NCBI RefSeq assembly: GCF_001447385.1
Contig: NZ_LLWQ01000008.1
Location: 48,040 to 112,039 of the forward strand
DNA from: Paracoccus sp. MKU1
GTDB taxonomy: Bacteria; Pseudomonadota; Alphaproteobacteria; Rhodobacterales; Rhodobacteraceae
Reading direction: 5' to 3'
DNA: 64,000 nt
Positions 46,843 to 57,349 of this stretch are shown here, piece by piece (position 1 is the first letter of the stretch; each line of letters opens with the position of its first letter). The translations under genes and the position numbers were made by a program. Below the pieces are notes generated by a model. That model was given only the letters and a program-made list of their open reading frames with translations, had not been told where the DNA came from and did no database searches.

Positions 46843-47358
46843 ATGAGCGACGAATCCAAGAACGCTGGTCACGAAAAACGTCATCACGAGGGCGACGTCG
46901 CCTTCATCCAGGCGCTGGCCGAATTGCTCAATCGCAACGAGCTGACCGAACTGACCGTCAAGCGCGAATATGACGAAAACGACCGGCTGACCGTCAGCCT
47001 CTCCAAGCAAAACAAGCAGGTCATCCAGACCGTGGCCGCGCCCGCCGCCGTCCCGGCCCCCGTCGCTCCGGCTGCCGCGCCCGCCGCTGCCGCCCCGGCC
47101 GCCAGCGAGGATCCGGCCAGCCTGCCCGGCGTCGTGACCTCGCCCATGGTCGGCACCGCCTATCTGGCGCCCGAGCCCGGCGCCACCCCCTTCGTGGCCA
47201 TCGGCCAGCAGGTCAAGGAGGGCGAGACGCTGATGATCGTCGAGGCGATGAAGACGATGAACCACATCCCCTCGCCCCGCTCGGGCACGGTCAAGCGCAT
47301 CCTGGTCGATGACGGCAGCCCGGTCGAATTCGGCGCGCCCCTGATGGTTGTCGAGTGA
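46843..47358 (+). CDS. accB: Acetyl-CoA carboxylase biotin carboxyl carrier protein
   Basis: A 171-residue BCCP: an N-terminal domain ([20 protein letters not shown]), a Pro/Ala linker ([20 protein letters not shown]), and a biotinyl domain. The biotin lysine is in [10 protein letters not shown], followed by [23 protein letters not shown] precedes ATG 46843. Directly followed by accC, as usual. First committed step of fatty acid synthesis. Confidence 0.96.
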   Translation: MSDESKNAGHEKRHHEGDVAFIQALAELLNRNELTELTVKREYDENDRLTVSLSKQNKQVIQTVAAPAAVPAPVAPAAAPAAAAPAASEDPASLPGVVTSPMVGTAYLAPEPGATPFVAIGQQVKEGETLMIVEAMKTMNHIPSPRSGTVKRILVDDGSPVEFGAPLMVVE

Positions 47359-47366
47359 GTCAGGGC

Positions 47367-48719
47367 ATGTTCGACAAGATCCTGATCGCCAACCGCGGCG
47401 AGATCGCGCTTCGCGTGATCCGCGCCTGCCGCGAAATGGGTATCGCCTCGGTCGCAGTGCATTCCACCGCCGATGCCGATGCCATGCATGTGCGCATGGC
47501 CGATGAATCGGTCTGCATCGGCCCGCCGCCCTCGACCGACAGCTACCTGTCGCAGCCCGCTATCATCTCGGCCTGCGAGATCACCGGCGCCCAGGCCGTG
47601 CATCCCGGTTATGGCTTCCTGTCGGAAAACGCCAGCTTCGTGCAGATGCTCGAGGATCACGGCATCACCTTCATCGGCCCCTCGGCGGAACATATCCGCA
47701 TCATGGGCGACAAGATCACCGCCAAGGAGACCGCCAAGTCGCTGGGCATCCCGGTGGTGCCGGGCTCGGACGGCGGCGTGGCGGAGGTGGCCGCGGCCAA
47801 GCGGATCGCGGCGCAGATCGGCTATCCGGTCATCATCAAGGCCACCGCCGGCGGCGGCGGCCGCGGCATGAAGGTCGCCCAGGACGAGACCGCGCTGGAG
47901 ACCGCATTCCGCACCGCCCGGGCCGAGGCCAAGGCCGCCTTCGGCAATGACGAGGTCTATATCGAGAAATACCTGCAACGGCCGCGCCATATCGAGGTCC
48001 AGGTCTTTGGCGACGGCCGCGGCCGGGCCGTGCATCTGGGCGAGCGCGACTGTTCGCTGCAACGCCGCCATCAGAAGGTCTTCGAAGAGGCGCCCGGCCC
48101 GGTCATCACCGCCGAGCAGCGCGCCCGGATCGGCGGCATCTGCGCCAATGCCATGGCCAAGATCGGCTATCGCGGCGCCGGCACCATCGAATTCCTGTTC
48201 GAGGACGGCGAGTTCTATTTCATCGAGATGAACACCCGCCTCCAGGTCGAGCATCCGGTGACCGAGGCGATCTTCGGCGTCGATCTGGTGCGCCAGCAGA
48301 TCCTGGTCGCCGCCGGCGAGGAGATGGAGTTCCGCCAGGAGGACCTGCAAATCCGCGGCCATGCCATCGAGGTGCGGATCAATGCCGAGCGGCTGCCGAA
48401 CTTCACCCCCTCGCCCGGCACGATCTCGCAATATCACGCGCCGGGGGGCCTGGGCGTGCGGATGGATTCGGCGATTTACGACGGCTATCGCATCCCGCCC
48501 TATTACGACAGTCTGATCGGCAAGCTGATCGTGCATGGCCACGACCGGCCCGAGGCGCTGGCGCGGCTGAACCGCGCCCTGGGCGAGCTGATCGTGGACG
48601 GCATCGACACCACCGTGCCGCTGTTCCGGGCGCTGATCGAAAATCCCGACATCCAGCGCGGCGATTACTCGATCCACTGGCTGGAACGCTGGCTGGCCGA
48701 GATGGCCGTCAGCGCCTGA
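47367..48719 (+). CDS. accC: Acetyl-CoA carboxylase biotin carboxylase subunit
   Basis: A 450-residue ATP-grasp biotin carboxylase. Seen: [20 protein letters not shown] (as in E. coli AccC), [17 protein letters not shown], the glycine-rich ATP loop [16 protein letters not shown], and the [11 protein letters not shown] and [16 protein letters not shown] catalytic segments. I prefer ATG 47367; a GTG at 47355 overlapping the accB stop is also in frame. Operon with accB. Confidence 0.96.
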   Translation: MFDKILIANRGEIALRVIRACREMGIASVAVHSTADADAMHVRMADESVCIGPPPSTDSYLSQPAIISACEITGAQAVHPGYGFLSENASFVQMLEDHGITFIGPSAEHIRIMGDKITAKETAKSLGIPVVPGSDGGVAEVAAAKRIAAQIGYPVIIKATAGGGGRGMKVAQDETALETAFRTARAEAKAAFGNDEVYIEKYLQRPRHIEVQVFGDGRGRAVHLGERDCSLQRRHQKVFEEAPGPVITAEQRARIGGICANAMAKIGYRGAGTIEFLFEDGEFYFIEMNTRLQVEHPVTEAIFGVDLVRQQILVAAGEEMEFRQEDLQIRGHAIEVRINAERLPNFTPSPGTISQYHAPGGLGVRMDSAIYDGYRIPPYYDSLIGKLIVHGHDRPEALARLNRALGELIVDGIDTTVPLFRALIENPDIQRGDYSIHWLERWLAEMAVSA

Positions 48720-48754
48720 GCGATGCGGCCCCTGGCGCGACAGGCGGTCCCTGC

Positions 48755-49393
48755 ATGAGCGGGGAGCTGACTGCCGAACGGATGCTGGCCGCCTATGCCC
48801 AGGGGGTGTTTCCGATGGCGGAATCCGCCTCGGCAGCCCAGCTTTACTGGTTCGAGCCGGCGCTGCGCGGCATCCTGCCGGTGGGCAAGGTGCATGTCTC
48901 GCGCTCGATGCGGCGGTTTCTGCGCCATTGCGACTGGCAGGCAATGATCGACCGGGATTTCGCCGGGGTGGTGGCGGGTTGCGCCGACCGCGAGGAAACC
49001 TGGATCAATGAACCGCTCTTTGCGCTCTACCAGGATCTGTTCCGCATGGGCCATGCCCATTCGCTGGAAATCCGTGCCGGCGAGGAGCTGATCGGCGGCA
49101 TGTTCGGCCTGGCGTTGGGCGGGGCGTTCTTTGCCGAAAGCATGTTCTCGCGCCGAACCAACGCCTCAAAGGCGGCGCTGATCTGGATGTCGTCGCATCT
49201 GGCCCGCTGCGGTTTCACGCTTTGGGACACGCAATATCCGAACCCGCATCTGGCCTCGATGGGCGGCCAGGCCATTCCGCGCCTGGAATACCGCCGCCGG
49301 CTGGCAGCCGCCCTACGGGTCCGGGCCGACTTTACCGCCCATGCCCTGCCCAACCTTCAGGCCCTGTTGCAGGAAATCACCCAGACATCGTAA
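48755..49393 (+). CDS. aat: Leucyl/phenylalanyl-tRNA--protein transferase
   Basis: A 212-residue GNAT-fold enzyme. Seen: AYAQGVFPMAESASAAQLYW, RGILPVGKVHVSRSMRR, HAHSLEIRAGEELIGGMFGL, FFAESMFSRRTNASKAAL, and DTQYPNPHLASMGGQAIPR. It adds Leu or Phe to proteins with N-terminal Arg or Lys, marking them for the ClpAP N-end-rule route. It overlaps the convergent DUF2155 gene by 37 bases. Confidence 0.95.
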   Translation: MSGELTAERMLAAYAQGVFPMAESASAAQLYWFEPALRGILPVGKVHVSRSMRRFLRHCDWQAMIDRDFAGVVAGCADREETWINEPLFALYQDLFRMGHAHSLEIRAGEELIGGMFGLALGGAFFAESMFSRRTNASKAALIWMSSHLARCGFTLWDTQYPNPHLASMGGQAIPRLEYRRRLAAALRVRADFTAHALPNLQALLQEITQTS

Positions 49394-49851
49394 CGGGAAT
49401 CGTCCAGCGCCGAGAGCGCCGGCGAGGAAGCGATCATCCAGCCCGAGAACAGCCGCGCATTGGCCTGCTTGTCGGTGATCGTCAGTTCGGCATAGGCGTC
49501 CGAGGTCGGGTCCGCCGCCGGATACCGGCATTCCGCCAGGCTAAGCTGAAGCCGGCCGAACTCGACCGACTCGCCCACGGCCAGCGTAAAATCCTGCGTC
49601 CGGCCGGTGATCTTGTCGAGCCCGCGCAACTGCGCCCCAGCACCGCGCGCCGTCTCGGGGCCGCGGGCGGCTTCGGCGGCGCGCTGACGCTCGGCGGCCG
49701 AAGGCTCGGCCGGAACCACTGCCTCGGGATCGTCGCTGAAGGCCGGGTCGATCAGCAACTGCTGGTCCTCGGCCAGTTCCTCCTCCTGGGCCATGACAGG
49801 GCTGGCGGCCAGCAGCAGGCACAGGCAGGCGCGGGTCAGAAGGTCGGTCAT
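49357..49851 (-). CDS. DUF2155 domain-containing periplasmic protein
   Basis: A 164-residue protein with signal peptide (CLCLLLAASPVMAQEEE), an acidic linker, and a DUF2155 domain. The domain reads LRGLDKITGRTQDFTLAVGE, GRLQLSLAECRYP, LFSGWMIASSPALSALDDSR and a final YDVWVISC; two Cys residues may form a disulfide. Function unknown. Third gene of a minus-strand trio with NDUFA12 and mlaD that I recall as conserved in Rhodobacteraceae. Start overlaps the mlaD stop (ATGA). Confidence 0.85.
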   Translation of the reverse strand: MTDLLTRACLCLLLAASPVMAQEEELAEDQQLLIDPAFSDDPEAVVPAEPSAAERQRAAEAARGPETARGAGAQLRGLDKITGRTQDFTLAVGESVEFGRLQLSLAECRYPAADPTSDAYAELTITDKQANARLFSGWMIASSPALSALDDSRYDVWVISCNRA

Positions 49852-50315
49852 GGGCTGTCGTCCGAGCTTTGCGAATCCACGAATTTCATCATCAGCGAGA
49901 TCAGGCTGACCGCGCCCTGCACATCCTCGATCTCGTCGCCGGGGGCCAGGTTGTCGGGCGCGCCACCCGGCTGCAATTCGATATAGGCGCCGCCCAGCAG
50001 CCCGTCCGACTGGATCAGCGCCGCGCTGTCGCTGGGCAGGCGGATGCTGTCGGGCAGGCGCAGCCGCGCCTCGGCATAATAGGTCTGCGGGTTCAGATCG
50101 ACGGCTGAAACGCGCCCCACCCTGAGTCCGGCGACCCGGACATCGGTGCCCACCTCGATGCCATCGACATTGGGAAAGGCGGCCCGCAACTCATAGCCGC
50201 CGGCCAGCTGTGCGCCCAGCCTGCCGCCCGAGGTGGACCAGACGAGAAACCCGGCCGCCACGGCCAGCACAGCCGCGCCAACCCAAAGCTCGGCCCGTTC
50301 GGCGGCGGTGTTCAT
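49848..50315 (-). CDS. mlaD: MlaD-type lipid-transport substrate-binding protein
   Basis: A 155-residue protein: an N-terminal membrane anchor (ELWVGAAVLAVAAGFLVWST) and one MCE domain (GYELRAAFPNVDGIEVGTDV, VRVAGLRVGRVSAV, and SDGLLGGAYIELQPGG). MlaD hexamers shuttle phospholipids across the periplasm with the MlaFEB ABC transporter. The partner genes are not in this window. Four bases separate it from the NDUFA12-like gene. Confidence 0.88.
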   Translation of the reverse strand: MNTAAERAELWVGAAVLAVAAGFLVWSTSGGRLGAQLAGGYELRAAFPNVDGIEVGTDVRVAGLRVGRVSAVDLNPQTYYAEARLRLPDSIRLPSDSAALIQSDGLLGGAYIELQPGGAPDNLAPGDEIEDVQGAVSLISLMMKFVDSQSSDDSP

Positions 50316-50319
50316 GCGC

Positions 50320-52443
<2,124 letters not shown>

Positions 52444-52605
52444 CAGTTGATCCTCGTATTGCCCCGGAGGCCCGGCAAAAGCGCCGGACGACCGCCTGTT
52501 TCGGACGTGGGCAGACCACGCCATGCGTCGCGCATCATGTTACGAGCCACCCCGCCCCGTCACAATCCCCAAAACGCCAGCCCCGGCAGCTTCCCGCAGC
52601 CGTTA

Positions 52606-53235
52606 TCACTTGCTCGGCTCGGCCTTGCCGCGCGCCACCAGAATCTCGTCGATCAGGCCCCAGTCCTTGGCCTCCTGGGGCGACATGAAGCGGTCGCGCT
52701 CCAGCGCCTCCTCGACCTCCTCAAGGGTGCGGCCGGTATGGGCGACATAGATCTCGTTCAGACGCCGCTTGAGCTTTTCGGTCTCGCGCGCATGGATCAG
52801 GATGTCGGTCGCCTGGCCCTGGAAACCGCCCGAGGGCTGGTGGACCATGATGCGGCTGTTGGGGAGCGAGAAACGCTGCCCCGGCTGGCCGGCGCACAAG
52901 AGCAGCGAGCCCATAGAGGCCGCCTGCCCCACCACCAGCGTCGAGACGCGCGGCTTGATGTATTGCATCGTGTCATAGATCGACAGGCCCGCGGTCACGA
53001 CGCCGCCGGGGCTGTTGATATACATGCTGATGTCCTTGGTCGGGTTTTCCGCCTCGAGGAACAAAAGCTGCGCCGAGATCAGCGTCGCCATGCCGTCATG
53101 CACCGGGCCGGACAGGAAGATGATCCGTTCCTTCAGCAGGCGCGAGAAGATGTCATAGGCACGTTCGCCACGGCTGGTCTGTTCGACGACCATGGGGACG
53201 AGCGTGTTCATGTAGAATTCTGCCGGATCGTGCAT
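52606..53235 (-). CDS. clpP: ATP-dependent Clp protease proteolytic subunit ClpP
   Basis: A 209-residue serine protease. Catalytic Ser107 is in [15 protein letters not shown] and His132 in [10 protein letters not shown]; the Asp lies in the C-terminal third ([20 protein letters not shown]). The N-terminal [20 protein letters not shown] and the [20 protein letters not shown] region are standard. It forms the proteolytic chamber for ClpX/ClpA. The 162-base clpP-clpX gap is large enough for a separate clpX promoter. Confidence 0.97.
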   Translation of the reverse strand: MHDPAEFYMNTLVPMVVEQTSRGERAYDIFSRLLKERIIFLSGPVHDGMATLISAQLLFLEAENPTKDISMYINSPGGVVTAGLSIYDTMQYIKPRVSTLVVGQAASMGSLLLCAGQPGQRFSLPNSRIMVHQPSGGFQGQATDILIHARETEKLKRRLNEIYVAHTGRTLEEVEEALERDRFMSPQEAKDWGLIDEILVARGKAEPSK

Positions 53236-53430
53236 GTCTGTCCTTGCTTTTGTCCCTGCCTGGCCTGCCGTTTCGCGATTCGTCCCAAGGGCCTTGTCCC
53301 GTTTGACCGCTCTTAGGCGCGAAAGGTTGACAGAGTCTTAGTAACGCCAGGCCGCGAGGACAAGAGAGCGATAAAATTTGCCCCTTTCCGGCCGCACCGG
53401 TAATCTGGCGCCCGATCGACGGAGAAACGC

Positions 53431-54138
53431 ATGAAACTGATCGTCGGCCTGGGCAATCCGGGCGCGAAATACGCCGCGAACCGGCACAATGTGGGCTTCA
53501 TGGCGGTGGATCGCATCGCCGGCGACCACGGGTTTTCGCCCTGGCGCGCCCGCTTTCAGGGCGAGATCGCCGAGGGGCGGCTGGGCGAGACGCGCGTCAC
53601 CCTGCTCAAGCCCGCGACCTTCATGAACCTGTCCGGCCAATCGGTGGGCGAGGCGATGCGCTATCTGAAGCTCGCGCCCCAGGACGTGATCGTGCTGCAT
53701 GACGAGCTGGATCTCGCCCCCGGCAAGGTGCGGCTCAAGACCGGCGGCGGACATGCCGGGCATAACGGGCTGCGCTCGCTGCACCAGCATATCGGCGAGG
53801 GCTATCGCCGGCTGCGCATCGGCATCGGCCATCCCGGCGACAAGGACCGCGTCGCCGGCTATGTGCTGTCGGATTTCGCCAAGGCCGAACAGGCGGGGCT
53901 GGACGACCTGCTGCGCGGCATCTCGGACGGGGCGGCGGCGCTGGCCGCGGGCGACGATGCGCGCTTCATGAACGCCGTCGCAGCACGGGTGGCGCCGGCG
54001 CGCAACAGCGGCGCGCGACCCGACAATCCCGGCAAGGGATCGCCGAGGGAGCCCGCAGCGAAACCCGCCAACGATCCCGCCGCCGAGCCGCCCAGCCTTT
54101 CTGACCGGCTCAGGGCGCTGACCGAGCGGTTCCGGTGA
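53431..54138 (+). CDS. pth: Peptidyl-tRNA hydrolase
   Basis: A 235-residue Pth. Seen: KLIVGLGNPGAKYAANRHNV with catalytic His, LLKPATFMNLSGQSV, VLHDELDLAPGKVRLKTGGG, and GHNGLRSLHQHIG. Standard Pth is about 190 residues. The extra 40 or so at the C-terminus are a Pro/Ala-rich tail (GARPDNPGKGSPREPAAKPA) seen in other alphaproteobacteria. Overlaps the next gene by 4 bases (GTGA). Confidence 0.96.
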   Translation: MKLIVGLGNPGAKYAANRHNVGFMAVDRIAGDHGFSPWRARFQGEIAEGRLGETRVTLLKPATFMNLSGQSVGEAMRYLKLAPQDVIVLHDELDLAPGKVRLKTGGGHAGHNGLRSLHQHIGEGYRRLRIGIGHPGDKDRVAGYVLSDFAKAEQAGLDDLLRGISDGAAALAAGDDARFMNAVAARVAPARNSGARPDNPGKGSPREPAAKPANDPAAEPPSLSDRLRALTERFR

Positions 54139-55187
54139 CGACCTGGCGCGAGGCCTTCGCCTTGCAGGCGGAAGCCTGCCGCGCGCTCGGCTCGCCGCTC
54201 ACGGCCCGGATCTGCGAGCAACTGGCGCCGATTCTGGCGGGCGATGACAGCGCCCTGGCGTGGCGAGTGCGGACATGGCCGGGCGATCCCAGCCATCGCG
54301 CCGACTCGGTGCCGCTGCGGCTGTGCGGCGCGCTGCACGCGCTGGTGCTGAGCGGACGCGACCCGGAACTGGCGCAAGCCTATGCCGAAGCAGACGACGC
54401 CTCGCTTCATCAGAGGATTTCAGAAACAATTCAAAATCATCAGTCACATATCCTAGAATGGATCGAGCATGCGCCGCAGACCAATGAGGTCGCCCGCGCC
54501 GCGGTGCTGATCGCGGGGTGCTGGTTTCTCGGGAGCTTATTGGGCGGGCGCCGCTTCGATCTGTTGGAACTGGGCGCCAGTGCTGGACTGAACCTGAATT
54601 TTCCGCGCTATCATCTTGTCAAAACGGCGGAATATCAGCCGCCCTTGCTGGAGGGAAGCGAGCCCGGTGTCTGGCTGAGCCCGGAATGGCGCGGCACCGC
54701 CCCGGCCCATGCCGCGCTGGAGATCGGCGCGGCGCGCGGTGTGGACCTGAATCCGCTCGATCCGGCGCGGGACGGGTTGCGGCTGCTCTCCTATATCTGG
54801 GCGGACCAGCGTGCGCGGCTGGAGCGGATGCAGGCGGCCTTGGCGCTGGCCGCACGCCATCCGCCGCAGGTGGATCGCGGCGATGCCGGCGACTGGCTGC
54901 CGGCACGCCTGGCCGAGCCTTGTGGGCATGGCAGGCTTGTCTATCACACCGTTGCGGCGCAATATTTTCCTGCCGCCACGCGGGAGCGCATCGAGGCCGC
55001 GCTGCGGGCCGCCGGGGCGAAAGCCAGCCCCGAACGCCCCTTGGCGCATCTGTCGATGGAGGCCGATGGCGGCAAGGGTGCGGCGCTGGTCCTGCGGCTC
55101 TGGACCGGCGGCGCGCTGCGTGAATGGAGCCTCGGCCGGGCGGATTTCCATGCCCGCTGGATCGACTGGCAGCCGAAGGAGACCTGA
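54135..55187 (+). CDS. DUF2332 family protein
   Basis: A 350-residue protein matching DUF2332: LQAEACRALGSPLTARICEQ, VARAAVLIAGCWFLGSLLGG, FDLLELGASAGLNLNFPRYH, and LVYHTVAAQYFPAATRERIE. The LELGASAGLNL segment looks like a nucleotide- or SAM-binding turn, but no activity is known to me. The start is GTG 54135, overlapping the pth stop. Two local AT-rich patches (near 54415-54460 and 54590-54640) stand out from the GC-rich surroundings. Confidence 0.82.
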   Translation: MTTWREAFALQAEACRALGSPLTARICEQLAPILAGDDSALAWRVRTWPGDPSHRADSVPLRLCGALHALVLSGRDPELAQAYAEADDASLHQRISETIQNHQSHILEWIEHAPQTNEVARAAVLIAGCWFLGSLLGGRRFDLLELGASAGLNLNFPRYHLVKTAEYQPPLLEGSEPGVWLSPEWRGTAPAHAALEIGAARGVDLNPLDPARDGLRLLSYIWADQRARLERMQAALALAARHPPQVDRGDAGDWLPARLAEPCGHGRLVYHTVAAQYFPAATRERIEAALRAAGAKASPERPLAHLSMEADGGKGAALVLRLWTGGALREWSLGRADFHARWIDWQPKET

Positions 55188-55188
55188 C

Positions 55189-55563
55189 ATGGACCCCGCG
55201 CTGAACGTCCTTGGCGGCAGGCTGGAGACCTGCTCGACCGCGCCGCTGACCGGCTTCTTCCGCGACGGCTGCTGCAATACCGGACCCGAGGATCGCGGCC
55301 GCCACACCGTCTGCGTGATCGTGACGGCGGAGTTCCTGGCCTTGTCGAAATACCTGGGCAACGACCTCAGCACGCCGCGGCCCGAGTTCCGCTTTCCGGG
55401 GTTGAGGCCGGGCGACCGCTGGTGCCTTTGCGCGGCGCGCTTCCTGCAAGCGGCACAGGAATTCGCCGCGCCCGAAGTGGTGCTGGAGGCCACCCATGCC
55501 CGCACGCTGGAGATCGTGCCGCTGGAACTGCTGCACGCCCATGCGGTCGGGCGCGAGGGCTAG
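55189..55563 (+). CDS. DUF2237 family protein
   Basis: A 124-residue protein of the DUF2237 family: NVLGGRLETCSTAPLTGFFR, DGCCNTGPEDRGRHTVCVIV, FPGLRPGDRWCLCAARFLQA, and VVLEATHARTLEIVPLELL. Several conserved Cys residues suggest metal or redox chemistry, but the function is unknown. It starts one base after the DUF2332 stop. Its TAG stop shares the palindrome CTAG (55560-55563) with the convergent YigZ-like gene. Confidence 0.85.
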   Translation: MDPALNVLGGRLETCSTAPLTGFFRDGCCNTGPEDRGRHTVCVIVTAEFLALSKYLGNDLSTPRPEFRFPGLRPGDRWCLCAARFLQAAQEFAAPEVVLEATHARTLEIVPLELLHAHAVGREG

Positions 55564-55919
55564 CGCCCGCTCTGCGCCAGATAGTGCCGCACGGCATCGA
55601 CGACATGGCGGAAGCGGTCGCCGCCCAGATGCTTGCCGCCATACCAGCGCGTCACGATCACCACGTGATCGGTCAGCCCGGCGCGTTCCAGCATTTGCAG
55701 GATGATCTGGCTTGCCCCGCTTTCGCCGTCGTCGTCGCGCACCGCCTCGCCCGACAGGATCGCAGCCCAGCTGTTGTGGGTGGCCTTGGCGAAACGCTTG
55801 TTGCCCCGCAACTCGGCCAGCAGCGCCTCGGCCTCGGCCCGGGTCCGTGCCGGCCCGCCCGAGACGGCATAGCGCGAACCGCGATCCGAGATGATCTTGT
55901 CAAAGACGGTCAGGCTCAT
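55560..55919 (-). CDS. YigZ/IMPACT family protein (UPF0029 N-terminal domain only)
   Basis: A 119-residue protein matching the N-terminal domain of YigZ/IMPACT: DRGSRYAVSGGPARTRAEAE, KATHNSWAAIL, DDDGESGASQIILQMLERAG, and VVIVTRWYGGKHLGGDRFRH. It lacks the C-terminal DUF1949 domain of full YigZ. Family members are linked to translation or proline-dipeptide turnover without a settled role. Its start overlaps the Fur-family gene stop (ATGA), so it is co-expressed with the metal regulator. Confidence 0.85.
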   Translation of the reverse strand: MSLTVFDKIISDRGSRYAVSGGPARTRAEAEALLAELRGNKRFAKATHNSWAAILSGEAVRDDDGESGASQIILQMLERAGLTDHVVIVTRWYGGKHLGGDRFRHVVDAVRHYLAQSGR

Positions 55920-56338
55920 CGGCGGCGCCGGACGTAAAGCTCCAGCCGGTGGCGGACGATCTCATAGCCCATCTCGGCGGCGATCTCGGCCTGCAACCGC
56001 TCGATGCGCTCGTTGACGAATTCCATGACCTCGCCGGTCTCGACGTCGATCATATGATCGTGATGGGTGCCGTCGGCGGGTTCGAACCGCGCCGGCTCGC
56101 CCTCGAATTCCAGCTTCAGGATCACGCCCTGCGCCTCGAGCGCGGAAAGCGTGCGATAGACCGTCGCCAGCGATACCCCGGCCCCCGCAGCGGTCGCCCG
56201 CTGATGCAACTGCGTCGCGTCGGGATGATCCTCGGCCGCCGCCAGCACCCGCAGCAGCGCCGCCCGCTGGCGGGTAATGCGCACGCCCGCACGGCGCAGC
56301 GCGTCCTCGAAGGACTGGGCGCGGGTCTCGATCTCCAT
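55916..56338 (-). CDS. Fur family metal regulator, Mur-like (manganese uptake regulator)
   Basis: A 140-residue Fur-family repressor: a winged helix (RITRQRAALLRVLAAAEDHP, then VSLATVYRTLSALEAQGVI) and a metal-sensing domain with the HHDH cluster at residues 92-95. The protein has no cysteine at all, so it lacks the CxxC structural zinc site of E. coli Fur and Zur, as is usual for alphaproteobacterial Fur/Mur. Divergent from sitABCD, the known target of Mur. ATG 56338 starts 19 bases from candidate operator 1. Zur is unlikely, since no znu genes are near. Confidence 0.88.
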   Translation of the reverse strand: MEIETRAQSFEDALRRAGVRITRQRAALLRVLAAAEDHPDATQLHQRATAAGAGVSLATVYRTLSALEAQGVILKLEFEGEPARFEPADGTHHDHMIDVETGEVMEFVNERIERLQAEIAAEMGYEIVRHRLELYVRRRR

Positions 56339-56356
56339 GCGGTTTTCTGGCCCAGA

Positions 56357-56371
56357 TGCGAAGAAATTGCA
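56357..56371. promoter_or_regulatory. Candidate Mur/Fur operator 1
   Basis: TGCGAAGAAATTGCA, an imperfect palindrome with TGC/GCA ends, 18 bases upstream of the regulator start and upstream of the sitA -35. Position suits autoregulation. Based on shape and place only. Confidence 0.4.
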
Positions 56372-56377
56372 ACTGGC

Positions 56378-56406
56378 TTGACAGTTGAGAACCATTCGCA
56401 GATAAC
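56378..56406 (+). promoter_or_regulatory. sitA promoter with candidate operator 2 in the spacer
   Basis: A perfect -35 TTGACA at 56378-56383, a 17-base spacer, and a -10 GATAAC at 56401-56406, with the sitA ATG 38 bases further on. The spacer contains TGAGAACCATTCGCA (56386-56400), an imperfect palindrome that would block polymerase if bound by the Fur/Mur-like protein. Confidence 0.6.
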
Positions 56407-56443
56407 GGCGGCAGAACGAGGCCCAGAGCAGCAGAATCGGATC

Positions 56444-57349
56444 ATGAAGCGCAGAACATTCCTCACCACGGCCCTTGCCGGGCTTGCCGCCCCGGCGATC
56501 CTACCGGGAGCGGCCCGGGCGCAGGCGGGCAGGCTCAAGGTGGCGACCACCTTCACCATCATCGCCGACATGGCCCGCAACGTAGCGGGCGACCGGGCCG
56601 AGGTGGTCTCGATCACCAAGCCGGGGGCCGAGATCCACAATTACGAGCCGACGCCCAGCGACCTGATCGGCGCGCGCGACGCCAGCCTGATCCTGCGCAA
56701 CGGGCTGAACCTCGAGCTGTGGTTCGAGCAGTTCCTGCGCAATCTGGGCGAGCTGCCCTCGGCCACGCTGACCGAGGGGATCGAGCCGATGCCGATCTCG
56801 GGCGGGCATTACGACGGCAAGCCCAACCCGCATGCCTGGATGGCGCTGGATACGGCGCTGGTCTATGTGGACAACATCGCCGCCGCGCTGTCGCAGGCCG
56901 ATCCCGAGGGCACCGGCGACTATCGCGCCAATGCCGGCCGCTACAAGGGCGAGATCGCCCGCACCATCGGGCCGTTGCGCGACGCCGCCCGCGCCCTGCC
57001 AGAAGAACGGCGCTGGCTGGTGACCTCGGAAGGGGCGTTTTCCTATCTGGCGCGGGATTTCGGCCTGCGCGAGCTGTTCCTGTGGCCGATCAACGCCGAT
57101 GCCCAGGGCACGCCCCAGCAGGTGCGGCGCGTGGTCGATGCGATCAAGCAGCACCAGATCCCGGTGGTGTTTTCGGAAAGCACCGTCTCGGACCGCCCGG
57201 CCAAGCAGATCGCGGCCGAGACCGGGGCGCGCTATGGCGGCGTGCTGTACGTCGACAGCCTGTCCGAGCCGGACGGGCCGGTGCCGACCTATCTGGACCT
57301 GCTGCGCGTGACCTCGGAAACCATCGTCAGGGGGCTGTCCGATGCCTGA
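56444..57349 (+). CDS. sitA: Manganese/iron ABC transporter substrate-binding protein
   Basis: A 301-residue cluster A-I (PsaA/MntC-type) binding protein. The leader MKRRTFLTTALAGLAAPAIL has a twin-arginine-like RRTFL and ends in an AxA site, so export by Tat is possible. Metal ligands predicted from the family: H65 (AEIHNYEPTPSD), H130 (NPHAWM), E196 (SEGAFSY), D271 (LYVDSLSEP). The His-His-Glu-Asp set is typical for manganese/iron rather than zinc binders, which have a third His and a His-rich loop. First gene of sitABCD; overlaps sitB by 8 bases. Confidence 0.93.
   Translation: MKRRTFLTTALAGLAAPAILPGAARAQAGRLKVATTFTIIADMARNVAGDRAEVVSITKPGAEIHNYEPTPSDLIGARDASLILRNGLNLELWFEQFLRNLGELPSATLTEGIEPMPISGGHYDGKPNPHAWMALDTALVYVDNIAAALSQADPEGTGDYRANAGRYKGEIARTIGPLRDAARALPEERRWLVTSEGAFSYLARDFGLRELFLWPINADAQGTPQQVRRVVDAIKQHQIPVVFSESTVSDRPAKQIAAETGARYGGVLYVDSLSEPDGPVPTYLDLLRVTSETIVRGLSDA

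Noticed and set aside
54400..54650. AT-rich patches inside the DUF2332 gene as evidence of recent transfer
   Set aside because: The reading frame and family motifs run through the patches without break, and the rest of the gene matches its surroundings. Local composition alone is weak evidence.
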